Source: Streptomyces graminofaciens (lineage in GTDB: Bacteria > Actinomycetota > Actinomycetes > Streptomycetales > Streptomycetaceae). Taken from it: a stretch of 64,000 bases of DNA. Below the pieces are notes generated by a model. The model was not told the origin of the DNA. It worked only from the letters and a program-made list of their open reading frames with translations, and did no database searches. Below, piece after piece: positions 44,873 through 54,964 of this stretch. The position numbers and the translations under genes are program-made. Location of the stretch: positions 5,610,001-5,674,000 of the forward strand of contig NZ_AP018448.1 in assembly GCF_030294945.1 (NCBI RefSeq), written 5' to 3'. The number at the start of each line of letters is the position of its first letter. The first letter of the stretch is position 1.

Positions 44873-45388
44873 TCAGTCGCCCAGCCCCACCAGGTTCGGG
44901 ATCTCCTGCGTCGCGTACCAGAGCAGTTCGTGGTCGTAGGCCCCGTCCACGATGAACTGGGCGTCGTCGTCGCCGTGGTCCGCCGCCCCGAGCGCGTCGG
45001 CGGCCGCGGCCACGTCCTCCTCGGCCTCGTCGGCGTCGACATGCACCGCGGCGGCCTTGGCCAGTGCCACCGGCCCGGCGACCCGCACCTCGCCGAGCGC
45101 GGCCGGGTCGAGCCCCCGGTCGGGGTCGGCGACCGCGTCCCGGTCGGCGACGTCGACGGCCACCACGATGCGGCGCCGCGCGGCCCCCGGCTCCACGGCG
45201 ACGAGCCGCAGCGAGGCCAACGCGGCCCGGTTCAGCGCGGCGTACTCCAGCTCCTCGATGTCGTCCGAGAGGTACCACTCGCGCAGCGCGGGCGTGACGG
45301 CGTACGCGACGAACGACGCCTCCCCCAGCTCACCCGTCTTGTACGCCTCGGCGAGCCCGGGGAGGGTCAGGGGGACGTAGACGCGCAT
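44873..45388 (-). CDS. DUF6912-like protein
   Basis: This 171-residue protein begins MRVYVPLTLPGLAEAYKTGE and has an Ala/Asp-rich centre and the ending QEIPNLVGLGD, which matches a conserved actinobacterial family of unknown function (DUF6912). No signal peptide or membrane segment is present. It lies 74 bases upstream of the HAD gene on the same strand, so they may share a transcript. Confidence 0.75.
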   Translation of the reverse strand: MRVYVPLTLPGLAEAYKTGELGEASFVAYAVTPALREWYLSDDIEELEYAALNRAALASLRLVAVEPGAARRRIVVAVDVADRDAVADPDRGLDPAALGEVRVAGPVALAKAAAVHVDADEAEEDVAAAADALGAADHGDDDAQFIVDGAYDHELLWYATQEIPNLVGLGD

Positions 45389-45704
45389 GGCAGGCCGCTT
45401 TCGTAGTCGTGACAGGGACCCTTGGCAGGGGTCTCGAACGAGCTTCAGGATACGTGCGGGCGTCCTCCTTTCGAGCCCCCGGCCAAGGCCTCGCAGGCGT
45501 CCACACCGGGCCCGTCTCCTCACCCGGTACGCCCTCTTCACCTCGGGGTCGGCCACCGTCCCGATCACCCTGATAGGTGAACATCCCGGGGCCCCCGGCA
45601 GGCGGGTGTCTCCTCTTGCAGCAGCCGCCTCCGACCTCGTACAAGATCCTCACCGCCAAGTTACCGACCGGTATCACGCGGCATCACGACGAAACGGGGA
45701 CTCC
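45389..45704. other. divergent intergenic region, no gene seen
   Basis: This 316-base gap lies between two divergent starts. It should hold two promoters, but I could not assign boxes with any certainty. Confidence 0.5.
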
Positions 45705-46205
45705 ATGAACAAGGTCATGACCAGGTCCAAGCGCCACCCCGGCACCCGCCCGCCCGTCCGCCACGACACCCGCCGCCCCGGCACCGGCCCGTCCCGTACG
45801 GCACCGGCCAGGGGCACAGGCCGTACAGCCGCCGCCACGGCCCCCGCAGCGCCCGCCCCGCAGCTCCGCCCCACCGACCACTTCGCGGACCTCCTGCTGG
45901 CCGTGCTGAGCGGTCAGCGGCCCGTGCACAGCATGCTCCGGCACACCGTCGGCCGGGCCTACGACGAACTGGCCTGGCTCACCGAACGCGGCCTTCTGCG
46001 CACCACACGCGGCAGCCGCCCGGTCATCCGCGACATCGGCCACTACGTCGCCGGCCCGGGCGCCCTGGAGGTATTCGCCCGTATCGGCGCCGGCGACCAG
46101 TTGCGCGCGATGGCCTTCCGTCTGGAACACGGCCCCGACCACCGCTGGCGCTGCACGGCGGTGGAACTGGGCGGCCCACGCATGCCTCGCACGGACGACG
46201 ACTGA
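45705..46205 (+). CDS. Rv3235-like protein
   Basis: This 166-residue protein has a disordered Arg/Pro/Ala N-terminus (1-55) and a conserved C-terminal part (LRPTDHFADLLLAVLSGQRP, VGRAYDELAWLTER, RCTAVELGGPRMP) that matches the actinobacterial Rv3235 family. In Mycobacterium this family also lies close to secA1. Function unknown. It converges with secA across a hairpin. Confidence 0.8.
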   Translation: MNKVMTRSKRHPGTRPPVRHDTRRPGTGPSRTAPARGTGRTAAATAPAAPAPQLRPTDHFADLLLAVLSGQRPVHSMLRHTVGRAYDELAWLTERGLLRTTRGSRPVIRDIGHYVAGPGALEVFARIGAGDQLRAMAFRLEHGPDHRWRCTAVELGGPRMPRTDDD

Positions 46206-46315
46206 CACCGACACCGGCCCTGCAGCCGGCGCCGGCCCGGCAACCGGGTCCACCTGAACCGACACCACGAGAGCCGAGCCCGGAACCGCACCGGAACCGG
46301 CGGCCGGACAACCCG

Positions 46316-46347
46316 AAGGGCCGGGCACCCGAAGATGCCCGGCCCTT
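46316..46347. terminator. bidirectional hairpin terminator
   Basis: A perfect 12-bp stem, AAGGGCCGGGCA at 46316-46327 and its complement at 46336-46347, has an 8-base loop. It lies between the converging Rv3235-like gene and secA. Confidence 0.8.
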
Positions 46348-46379
46348 CACCCGCTCGGCTCCGTCACGCGGAGCGAGCG

Positions 46380-49232
<2,853 letters not shown>

Positions 49233-49598
49233 GGGGGTTTGTCTCCTTGCCGGTCGGGCCTGGGACGGTCGGTTTCAATGGACAGATTCAAATCACAGCT
49301 TGAGCAACGGCCATCGTAAGCGAGGACCCCGCCGTGCCGGGAGGTCTGTCGGCGACAGCCACTACGACAACGGGCGGGCGAGGCCGTTGGTGCCGCGTTC
49401 CGCCCACGAAACGCACGAATTGCGGCGCCGTGCTCGCCCCCGCGAGGAACGCGGACGGACACCCATGCATAGCACCGGACGCATGGGGACGCCCGGACAC
49501 CCGGCTCATCCGCAAAGGGCCCCGGAGCGTCCACAAAGAGCCCCGGAGCGTCCGCAAATAGGATGGCGTGCTTCCACGCCCCCGAGCAGAATCGCCCG
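49233..49598. other. divergent intergenic region with a tandem repeat
   Basis: This 366-base gap lies between secA and the acetyltransferase gene. No gene was found. The right end carries the 21-bp repeat listed separately. Confidence 0.5.
49510..49558 (+). repeat. 21-bp tandem repeat, 2.3 copies
   Basis: CCGCAAAGGGCCCCGGAGCGT at 49510-49530 (21 bases, given for position) is followed by a near-copy at 49531-49551 and a partial third (CCGCAAA). It ends just before the acetyltransferase gene. Confidence 0.85.
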
Positions 49599-50189
49599 AT
49601 GGAACCCGTCACCCTGACCACCGAGCGTCTGCTCCTGCGCACCGTGGGCCCGCACGACACCGACACCGTGTACGCGGCCGCCCAGGACCCGGACATCCAG
49701 CGCTGGACCACGATCCCCTCGCCGTATCTGCGTGAGCACGCCGAGTCCTTCGTCGGCCAAGTGGTTCCGGACGGCTGGGCGAACGCCTCCATGTTCACCT
49801 TCGGCGTCTTCCTCCCCTCCGGGGAGCTGACGGGCATGATCGGCATCACCATGCGCGCCCCGGGCACCGGCGAGGTCGGCTTCTGGGCCACCAAGGAACA
49901 CCGCCGCAACGGCTACATCACCGAGGCCACCCTCGCCACCGCCCACTGGGCCTTCACCCAGCTCGGCCTCGACCGCCTCGAATGGCGGGCCGAACTGGGC
50001 AACACCGCCTCCCGCGCGGTCGCCGAGAACACCGGCTTCACCCTGGAAGGCACCCTCCGCTCAGCCCTCCTCAACCAAGGCACCCGCCGAGACTGCTGGC
50101 TGGCCTCGTTGCTGCCGTCGGACATGGGGCTGCCTTCGACGGCGCCCTACCTGCCGGCGCCGGAAAGTCCCGGCCCGTCCGGCGTTTGA
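49599..50189 (+). CDS. GNAT-family N-acetyltransferase (RimJ/RimL type)
   Basis: This 196-residue protein has LTTERLLLRTV, GMIGITMR, EVGFWATKEHRRNGYITEA and a late WRAELGNTASRAVAENTGF, which is the order seen in RimJ/RimL-like acetyltransferases. It uses acetyl-CoA to modify a protein N-terminus or small molecule; the substrate is unknown. ATG 49599 is preferred; ATG 49563 would add twelve residues. The last residues (SPGPSGV) and the stop lie in a dispersed repeat, so the true ancestral C-terminus may differ. Confidence 0.87.
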   Translation: MEPVTLTTERLLLRTVGPHDTDTVYAAAQDPDIQRWTTIPSPYLREHAESFVGQVVPDGWANASMFTFGVFLPSGELTGMIGITMRAPGTGEVGFWATKEHRRNGYITEATLATAHWAFTQLGLDRLEWRAELGNTASRAVAENTGFTLEGTLRSALLNQGTRRDCWLASLLPSDMGLPSTAPYLPAPESPGPSGV

Positions 50190-50255
50190 GGACGAGGCCG
50201 TTCAGGCCGATCGGGGGGTCTGAGGGCGAAGCCCCCAGGGATGGGCCGGGCAAGG
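50160..50255 (+). repeat. dispersed Streptomyces repeat (CCGGCGTTTGAGGACGAGGC type)
   Basis: This stretch contains GTCCGGCGTTTGAGGACGAG, CGATCGGGGGGTCTGAGGGC and GAAGCCCCCAGGG. I recognise it as a kind of intergenic repeat found many times in Streptomyces genomes. It overlaps the 3' end of the acetyltransferase gene and can form a G+C hairpin. Confidence 0.7.
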
Positions 50256-50372
50256 CCGACGGGGGCGAAACAAACACGTCATCGACACCAGCACCAAGCG
50301 TCCCCACTCACACCCGACCCCATCTCCCCAGCTCAACCCCACTTGTCAGTGCCCTCCCCTACGCTGCGCCCC

Positions 50373-51536
50373 ATGACACCCCTGCCACGCCCCACCACAG
50401 AACTCACCGCAGACGAAGCCCGCCGTATCGCTCTGAGGGCCCAGGGTTTCCTCGGCGCCCCGGACCGCAGATCCGGCGTCCGCGGCGTCCTGCGGCACCT
50501 GGGCGCGGTCCAGCTCGACACCATCTCGGTCCTCGCCCGTTCCCACGAACTCATCCCGTACGCCCGCCTCGGCGCCGTAGGCCGCACGACGGTCGACAAG
50601 GCGTACTGGACGGATGTACACGCCTTCGAGTACTGGTCCCACGCGGCCTGCATCCTCCCCATCGAGGAGTGGCCCCACTTCGCCTTCCGCCGCCGCGCCT
50701 ACCGCTCCCGTCCCCAGTGGAGCCACCAACTCCCGGACGGCGCCTACGACCGCGTCATCAAGCAGCTCCGCGCCGAAGGCCCCCTCACTGCCACGGAGTT
50801 GGGCGGAGCCAAGCGCACCAGCGAATGGTGGGACTGGTCCGGTGAGAAGGTCGCCGTCGAACGCGCGCTGATGTACGGCGAGGTGGTGTGCGTGGAGCGC
50901 CGCGGCTGGAAGCGGGTGTACGACCTCGCCGAGCGCGCCGTCCCCGAGCCCCTGCTCCACGACGAGCTGGACGACGCGGAGTGCCTGCGCCGCCTGGTCC
51001 GCCTGGCCGGCGAGGCCCTGGGCGTCGGCACGCGCGCGGACATCGCCGACTACCACCGCCTCAAGGCCGAGCAGTTCGACGCGGTGATCGCCGACTCGGG
51101 CCTCGTCCCGGTGACGGTGGAGGGCTGGGGGAAACCGGCCTGGGCCGACCCGGCGGCCCTGGAGACCGCCCCGCGCGGCCGCCACCGCACAACGCTCCTG
51201 TCCCCGTTCGACTCCCTGATCTGGGAGCGGGCCCGCACGGAGCGCATCTTCGGCTTCACCCACCGCCTGGAGGCATACGTCCCCAAGCAGAAGCGGGTGT
51301 ACGGCTACTTCGCGATGCCGGTCCTTGCCGGCGGCCGTCTGGTCGGCCGCGTCGACCCCGCGCGCGACGGCCGGACCCTGGTCGCCAGGCAGGTCACCCT
51401 CGACGGCCCCAAGGCGGTCCCGGCCGTGGCCCAGGCCCTGCTCGAAGCCGCAAGCTGGGTGGACTGTACGGACGTACGGGTGGAGCGGGTGGACGCCCCG
51501 GAACTACGCGAGCCTCTGGTACGAGCCCTGACGTGA
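50373..51536 (+). CDS. YcaQ/AlkX-like winged-helix DNA glycosylase family protein
   Basis: This 387-residue protein belongs to the HTH_42 family. It has the GVRGVLRHLGAVQLDTISV region with the QxD motif (Gln47, Asp49) used by YcaQ-type enzymes to unhook DNA crosslinks, then FEYWSHAACILPIEEWPHF, the winged-helix part and LSPFDSLIWERARTERIFGF. Related Streptomyces proteins give self-resistance to DNA-alkylating antibiotics, but no such antibiotic cluster is near, so a general repair role is more likely here. Confidence 0.87.
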   Translation: MTPLPRPTTELTADEARRIALRAQGFLGAPDRRSGVRGVLRHLGAVQLDTISVLARSHELIPYARLGAVGRTTVDKAYWTDVHAFEYWSHAACILPIEEWPHFAFRRRAYRSRPQWSHQLPDGAYDRVIKQLRAEGPLTATELGGAKRTSEWWDWSGEKVAVERALMYGEVVCVERRGWKRVYDLAERAVPEPLLHDELDDAECLRRLVRLAGEALGVGTRADIADYHRLKAEQFDAVIADSGLVPVTVEGWGKPAWADPAALETAPRGRHRTTLLSPFDSLIWERARTERIFGFTHRLEAYVPKQKRVYGYFAMPVLAGGRLVGRVDPARDGRTLVARQVTLDGPKAVPAVAQALLEAASWVDCTDVRVERVDAPELREPLVRALT

Positions 51537-51557
51537 CCCTGCGGTTCTCACGGCCCC

Positions 51558-51689
51558 AGGGCCTGTCCGACCATTCCCGTCTGCCTCGCGACGCCATGCC
51601 GAGAGCACGCACGTACGCGGACACACCGGTGCCGCAACGGGCGCCTGGCCGCGGCTCCGGGCGACGACGGGAAGGGTCGGACAGGCCCT
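51558..51689. repeat. 24-bp terminal inverted repeats around an 84-base spacer
   Basis: Arms at 51558-51581 (AGGGCCTGTCCGACCATTCC plus CGTC) and 51666-51689 match with a single mismatch. The 84-base spacer is not coding. The right arm abuts the TAG stop codon of the response regulator. It could be a small MITE-like element or a long bidirectional terminator between the YcaQ-like and regulator genes. Confidence 0.75.
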
Positions 51690-52437
51690 AGCGGATCTCG
51701 AGGATCTTCTCTCGCATCGCGTACACCACGGCCTCCATCCTGGAGTGCAGCTGAAGCTTCTCCAGAATGTTCCGCACGTGGTTCTTCACGGTGTTCTCGG
51801 AGATGAACAGCTCCTTGGCGATATCCCGGTTGTTCATTCCGGTCGCCACCAGCTTGAGGACTTCCAGTTCCCGATCGGTCAGCCGCGGCGCCGGCACAAG
51901 ACGCCGCTCATCGGTCCGCTGGATCATGGACTTGAACTCGGTGAGCAGCTTCGACGCCATCGAGGGACTGATCTGGGACTGCCCGTCGGCGACCGCGCGA
52001 ATGGCCGTGGCGACCTCGTCCGTGGAGATCTCCTTGAGGAGATAACCCGTGGCCCCCGCCTTGATCGCGTCGTAGAGGTCTGCCTCCTCGTCGCTGATCG
52101 TCAGCATGATGATCTTCGCGCTGGGGGCCACCTCCTTGATGGAGGTGCACGCCTCGATCCCGCCCCGCTTGGGCATCCGCACGTCCATCAGCACGATGTC
52201 CGGCAACAGATCCGCCGCCTTGTCGACGGCCTCCGCCCCGTCACCCGCCTCACCGACGACCTGGATGTCCTCCTCGGCGGCGAGCACGATCTCCAGACCG
52301 CGGCGGAAGAGCGCGTGGTCGTCCACGACGAGAACCCGAATGGGCTCCTTGCCCGGGGAGCCCGCGGCCGGGACCGTGCCCGCGCTGCCGTCGTCGGCAT
52401 CCGCGTCACGCATCGGTCCGAAGCTGCTGTCCGCCAT
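51688..52437 (-). CDS. orphan NarL/LuxR-family response regulator
   Basis: This 249-residue regulator has an N-terminal disordered leader (1-30), a receiver domain (31-150; VVDDHALF, phosphorylation site Asp85 in VLMDVRMPK, Lys in GYLLKEI) and a LuxR-type helix-turn-helix (about 182-245; LTDRELEVLKLVATGMNNRD, ISENTVKNHVRNIL). GGGGGAGG sits before the ATG. No sensor kinase is adjacent, so its partner is elsewhere or lacking. Target genes are unknown. Confidence 0.94.
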   Translation of the reverse strand: MADSSFGPMRDADADDGSAGTVPAAGSPGKEPIRVLVVDDHALFRRGLEIVLAAEEDIQVVGEAGDGAEAVDKAADLLPDIVLMDVRMPKRGGIEACTSIKEVAPSAKIIMLTISDEEADLYDAIKAGATGYLLKEISTDEVATAIRAVADGQSQISPSMASKLLTEFKSMIQRTDERRLVPAPRLTDRELEVLKLVATGMNNRDIAKELFISENTVKNHVRNILEKLQLHSRMEAVVYAMREKILEIR

Positions 52438-52580
52438 CGTTCCTCCCCCTGAAGGCCGTGGCCTGTGTTTCTGTGCCATCGCCAGCCCAAGGCAACAGCC
52501 CGCCGGTTGGGGCCGGTTCGGCCATGATTTCATGCCCGGGCGCCGGAGCGGTGATTGAGCGGACCGCAAGGGGTCGCACA

Positions 52581-52621
52581 CCGGTGCCCCTGGGGGCGCA
52601 CACGCTCTCCAGGGGCACCGG
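52581..52621. terminator. hairpin terminator of hpf
   Basis: A perfect 13-bp stem, CCGGTGCCCCTGG at 52581-52593 and its complement at 52609-52621, has a 15-base loop. It lies just after the hpf stop on the minus strand. Confidence 0.7.
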
Positions 52622-52642
52622 CTCGGTCATCGCCCGGCGCGG

Positions 52643-53335
52643 TCAGCCGCCGAGCGCGCCACCCGCAGCGTCCGGATGCGCCTGGGTGACCATCGTGTCC
52701 GTGCTGAGGTGGATCACACCGTAGTCGTACGCGTGCCGCCGGTAGACGACACTCGGTTCCTTGGTCTCGGAGTCTACGAACAGGTAGAAGTCGTGCCCGA
52801 CCAGCTCCATCTCGTAGAGCGCCTGGTCGAGCGTCATCGGCGACGCGACGTGGGTCTTCTCGCGGACGATGAGGGGGCCTTCGCCCTTCACCTCGAGCGA
52901 GCCGATCTTCTTTGTCGGCACACCGTCCGGCTCTTCCTCCTGAGCGGCGTACCCGTTGCCGTTCAGTGTCGCTACGCCCTGAACATGGTCGGGAACCTCT
53001 GCGGCCGTGAGCCGACGGGCGCCTCGGCGCGTGTAACGCTTGTCGTGCTGCTTGCGCAGCCGGGCTTCCAGCTTGTCCGCCGCCAGGTCTAGCGCCGCGT
53101 ACGGATCGCTTGCCGCGGCCTCCGCCCGGATCACCGGCCCGCGGGAGCGGAGCGTGATCTCCACTCGGTCACTGCGGTCGGCCTGTCGGGGGTTGGGCTC
53201 CTTGGACACCTCGACGTCGAGGCTGATCACCTTGCCGTCGAGCTTCTGGATCTTCTCCAGCTTCAGCTTCTCGGCCACGTGCTTGCGGAACCGCTCGGGC
53301 ACCTCGGTCTTGCGGCCCTTGACGACGATGTCCAC
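52643..53335 (-). CDS. hpf: ribosome hibernation promoting factor, long form
   Basis: This 230-residue protein has the S30AE/YfiA domain (about 1-105; VDIVVKGRKTEVPERFRKHV, SKEPNPRQADRSDRVE) that binds the small ribosomal subunit, a linker, and a C-terminal dimer domain (about 165-222; MTLDQALYEMELVGHDFYLF, YRRHAYDYGVIHL) that pairs ribosomes into 100S dimers during rest. GTG 53335 is chosen because the fold starts directly there and GGAG precedes it; the long upstream open frame is not conserved in type. Confidence 0.95.
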   Translation of the reverse strand: MDIVVKGRKTEVPERFRKHVAEKLKLEKIQKLDGKVISLDVEVSKEPNPRQADRSDRVEITLRSRGPVIRAEAAASDPYAALDLAADKLEARLRKQHDKRYTRRGARRLTAAEVPDHVQGVATLNGNGYAAQEEEPDGVPTKKIGSLEVKGEGPLIVREKTHVASPMTLDQALYEMELVGHDFYLFVDSETKEPSVVYRRHAYDYGVIHLSTDTMVTQAHPDAAGGALGG

Positions 53336-53650
53336 GCAGAACTCCGTTCCCGGATCGCTCCGCTCCACTGGCGGAGCATCTCCCTTGTGCACCAGGTTCC
53401 GGTGACTTCCGGAACCGCGGACTCGGTGACTTCCACCTCCTCCTCCCCCGGGGACAAGATCTCCACCCCACCGGTGCGGGTGATTACAGAAAACCCGCAG
53501 CACGGCACTCGGATATGCGGTGAACAGCCTGGGCCATTCCCTCACAACCGAACATATCTCGCCCGGACGGATGTCGTCACCCTCTACCGAGACGTACCTC
53601 CGTTCAGGTGAATAGGGGCTCTCATTACCTGCAACGATGGAAGATCTCTA
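53336..53650. other. hpf upstream region, no gene seen
   Basis: This 315-base gap lies between the ComF-like gene and hpf, both on the minus strand. It is likely the hpf promoter region. The part next to the ComF-like stop is A+T-richer (GGTTTATTTCGAAAGAG lies within the gene end). No clear promoter boxes were assigned. Confidence 0.45.
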
Positions 53651-54793
53651 TCAGTTCCGGTTTATTTCGAAAGAGTCCGGAGGCGCCGCGATCACGGCCG
53701 CGCAGATCCAGCCACGGGCGCCGTCCTCGCCGACGGCTTCCCGCACGGCATATGCCCGAGGCGTCTTCACCGCCGTGCGCCTCACACCTCTCGCCTCCCG
53801 CGGCACCACGCCGAATCCCGTCGACTCCGTCCCTCTCCCGGCGGCCACTACGCCCAGACTCCTCGGCACCGCGCCCCTCCCCACCGGCGACACGCCCACA
53901 TCCATCGACGCCACGTCCCTGTCTACCAGCACCTCGCCCCGGCCCATCGACGCCACGTCCCTGCCTGCCATAGAAACTCCTCGCGCCATCGACGCCGCGC
54001 CCCTGTCCACCGGCGCCACACCCCGATACACCGGCCCCGAGCGCATGCCCCCCGATGCCGCATGAATGCCCTCCGATGCCACACGCGCGGCCCGCACCGC
54101 GCGCGCCGCCTCCGCGAGCGAGGCTCCGGTCGTCATCAGGTCGTCCACCAGCACGACCCGCCCACCCGCCAACAGCCCAGCCCCACCGGCGACCACCTCC
54201 AGAGCGCCCGCGAGATTGTCCAGCCGCTCCCGCGAGTCCAGCCCCGACTGATCGGCGACCACACGACACTGCCGCAACACCCCGAGCACCCGGGCCGGCA
54301 TCCCGGTACGCCGCAGCTCCCGGGCAGCGGCGAGCGCGATCCGACGGGCCGGGTCGTGACCACGAGCGCGGACGGCTTGACGGGAGGAGGGGACGGGGAC
54401 GAGGAGGACGGGCGAGTGTTCCGGGAGGGGCGGCTGTTTCGGGGCGGGCGGCTGCTCCGGGGCGGGCGGCTCTTCGGGGGCCCCTCCCCCACCCCCACCC
54501 CTCCCCACCCCCACCCGCACAGCCCCCGCCAACGCCACCCCGAGCGGCCCGGCGAGTGCCAGCGCGCCACGTTCCTTGTGCGCGAGCAGCGTCGCCCGCA
54601 CGGCGTCCTCGTACGGTGCCGCCGCGTGCACCACAGGCAGCCCCCATGGTTCCGGCACCGGTCGCACCCGGCTCGGCGCGGCTCCGGTCAGGGCCGCGCG
54701 GCACTCCGGGCAGAGCACCGCGCGAGGCCTGCCGCAGCCTCCGCACTCGGCCGGCAGCACCAGATCCGTGAGGTCCCGCCACCACGCCCGCAT
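53651..54793 (-). CDS. ComF-like phosphoribosyltransferase with repeat-expanded insertion
   Basis: This 380-residue protein is far longer than the usual ~230-260. It starts with a zinc-finger-like CGGC/CPEC (Cys17, Cys20, Cys28, Cys31), then LLAHKERG, VPVPSS, RGHDPARRIALAAAREL and the PRPP loop VVLVDDLMTTGAS (213-225). Two insertions are seen: a Gly/Pro/Glu stretch (about 98-127) and a region of about 120 residues (239-358) made of degenerate repeats such as DVASMGRG and PVDRGAAS, before the C-terminal WICAAVIA. ComF proteins act in DNA uptake in other bacteria; the role in Streptomyces is unclear. Fourth in the mtnA-mtrA-mtrB-lpqB direction. Confidence 0.82.
   Translation of the reverse strand: MRAWWRDLTDLVLPAECGGCGRPRAVLCPECRAALTGAAPSRVRPVPEPWGLPVVHAAAPYEDAVRATLLAHKERGALALAGPLGVALAGAVRVGVGRGGGGGGAPEEPPAPEQPPAPKQPPLPEHSPVLLVPVPSSRQAVRARGHDPARRIALAAARELRRTGMPARVLGVLRQCRVVADQSGLDSRERLDNLAGALEVVAGGAGLLAGGRVVLVDDLMTTGASLAEAARAVRAARVASEGIHAASGGMRSGPVYRGVAPVDRGAASMARGVSMAGRDVASMGRGEVLVDRDVASMDVGVSPVGRGAVPRSLGVVAAGRGTESTGFGVVPREARGVRRTAVKTPRAYAVREAVGEDGARGWICAAVIAAPPDSFEINRN
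53720..54079 (-). repeat. degenerate in-frame repeats inside the ComF-like gene
   Basis: On the plus strand the block CCATCGACGCCACGTCCCTG recurs at about 53900 and 53944, with weaker copies (CCATCGACGCCGCGCCCCTG) near 53985 and others between. The repeats stay in frame, encoding roughly 15-residue units. Confidence 0.75.
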
Positions 54794-54833
54794 GCGGACC
54801 ACTCTGCCAATGCGGGGGACGGCCTGCCACCCC

Positions 54834-54856
54834 TGTGGACAACGCCCTGTGGACAA
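54834..54856 (-). promoter_or_regulatory. two DnaA boxes before the ComF-like gene
   Basis: TGTGGACAA occurs at 54834-54842 and again at 54848-54856 (on the minus strand TTGTCCACA, the preferred Streptomyces DnaA box). The copies are 14 bases apart, about 40-63 bases upstream of the ComF-like start, in the direction of its transcription. Confidence 0.65.
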
Positions 54857-54964
54857 CTCACCGTAACCATCACGGGTTGTCCCCCACACGAGTGACGACC
54901 CCGGCGAAGCCCTCACAAAGACGAACGGGCCACCTCACTCAACCGGCAACCCGAAACGGGGCAA

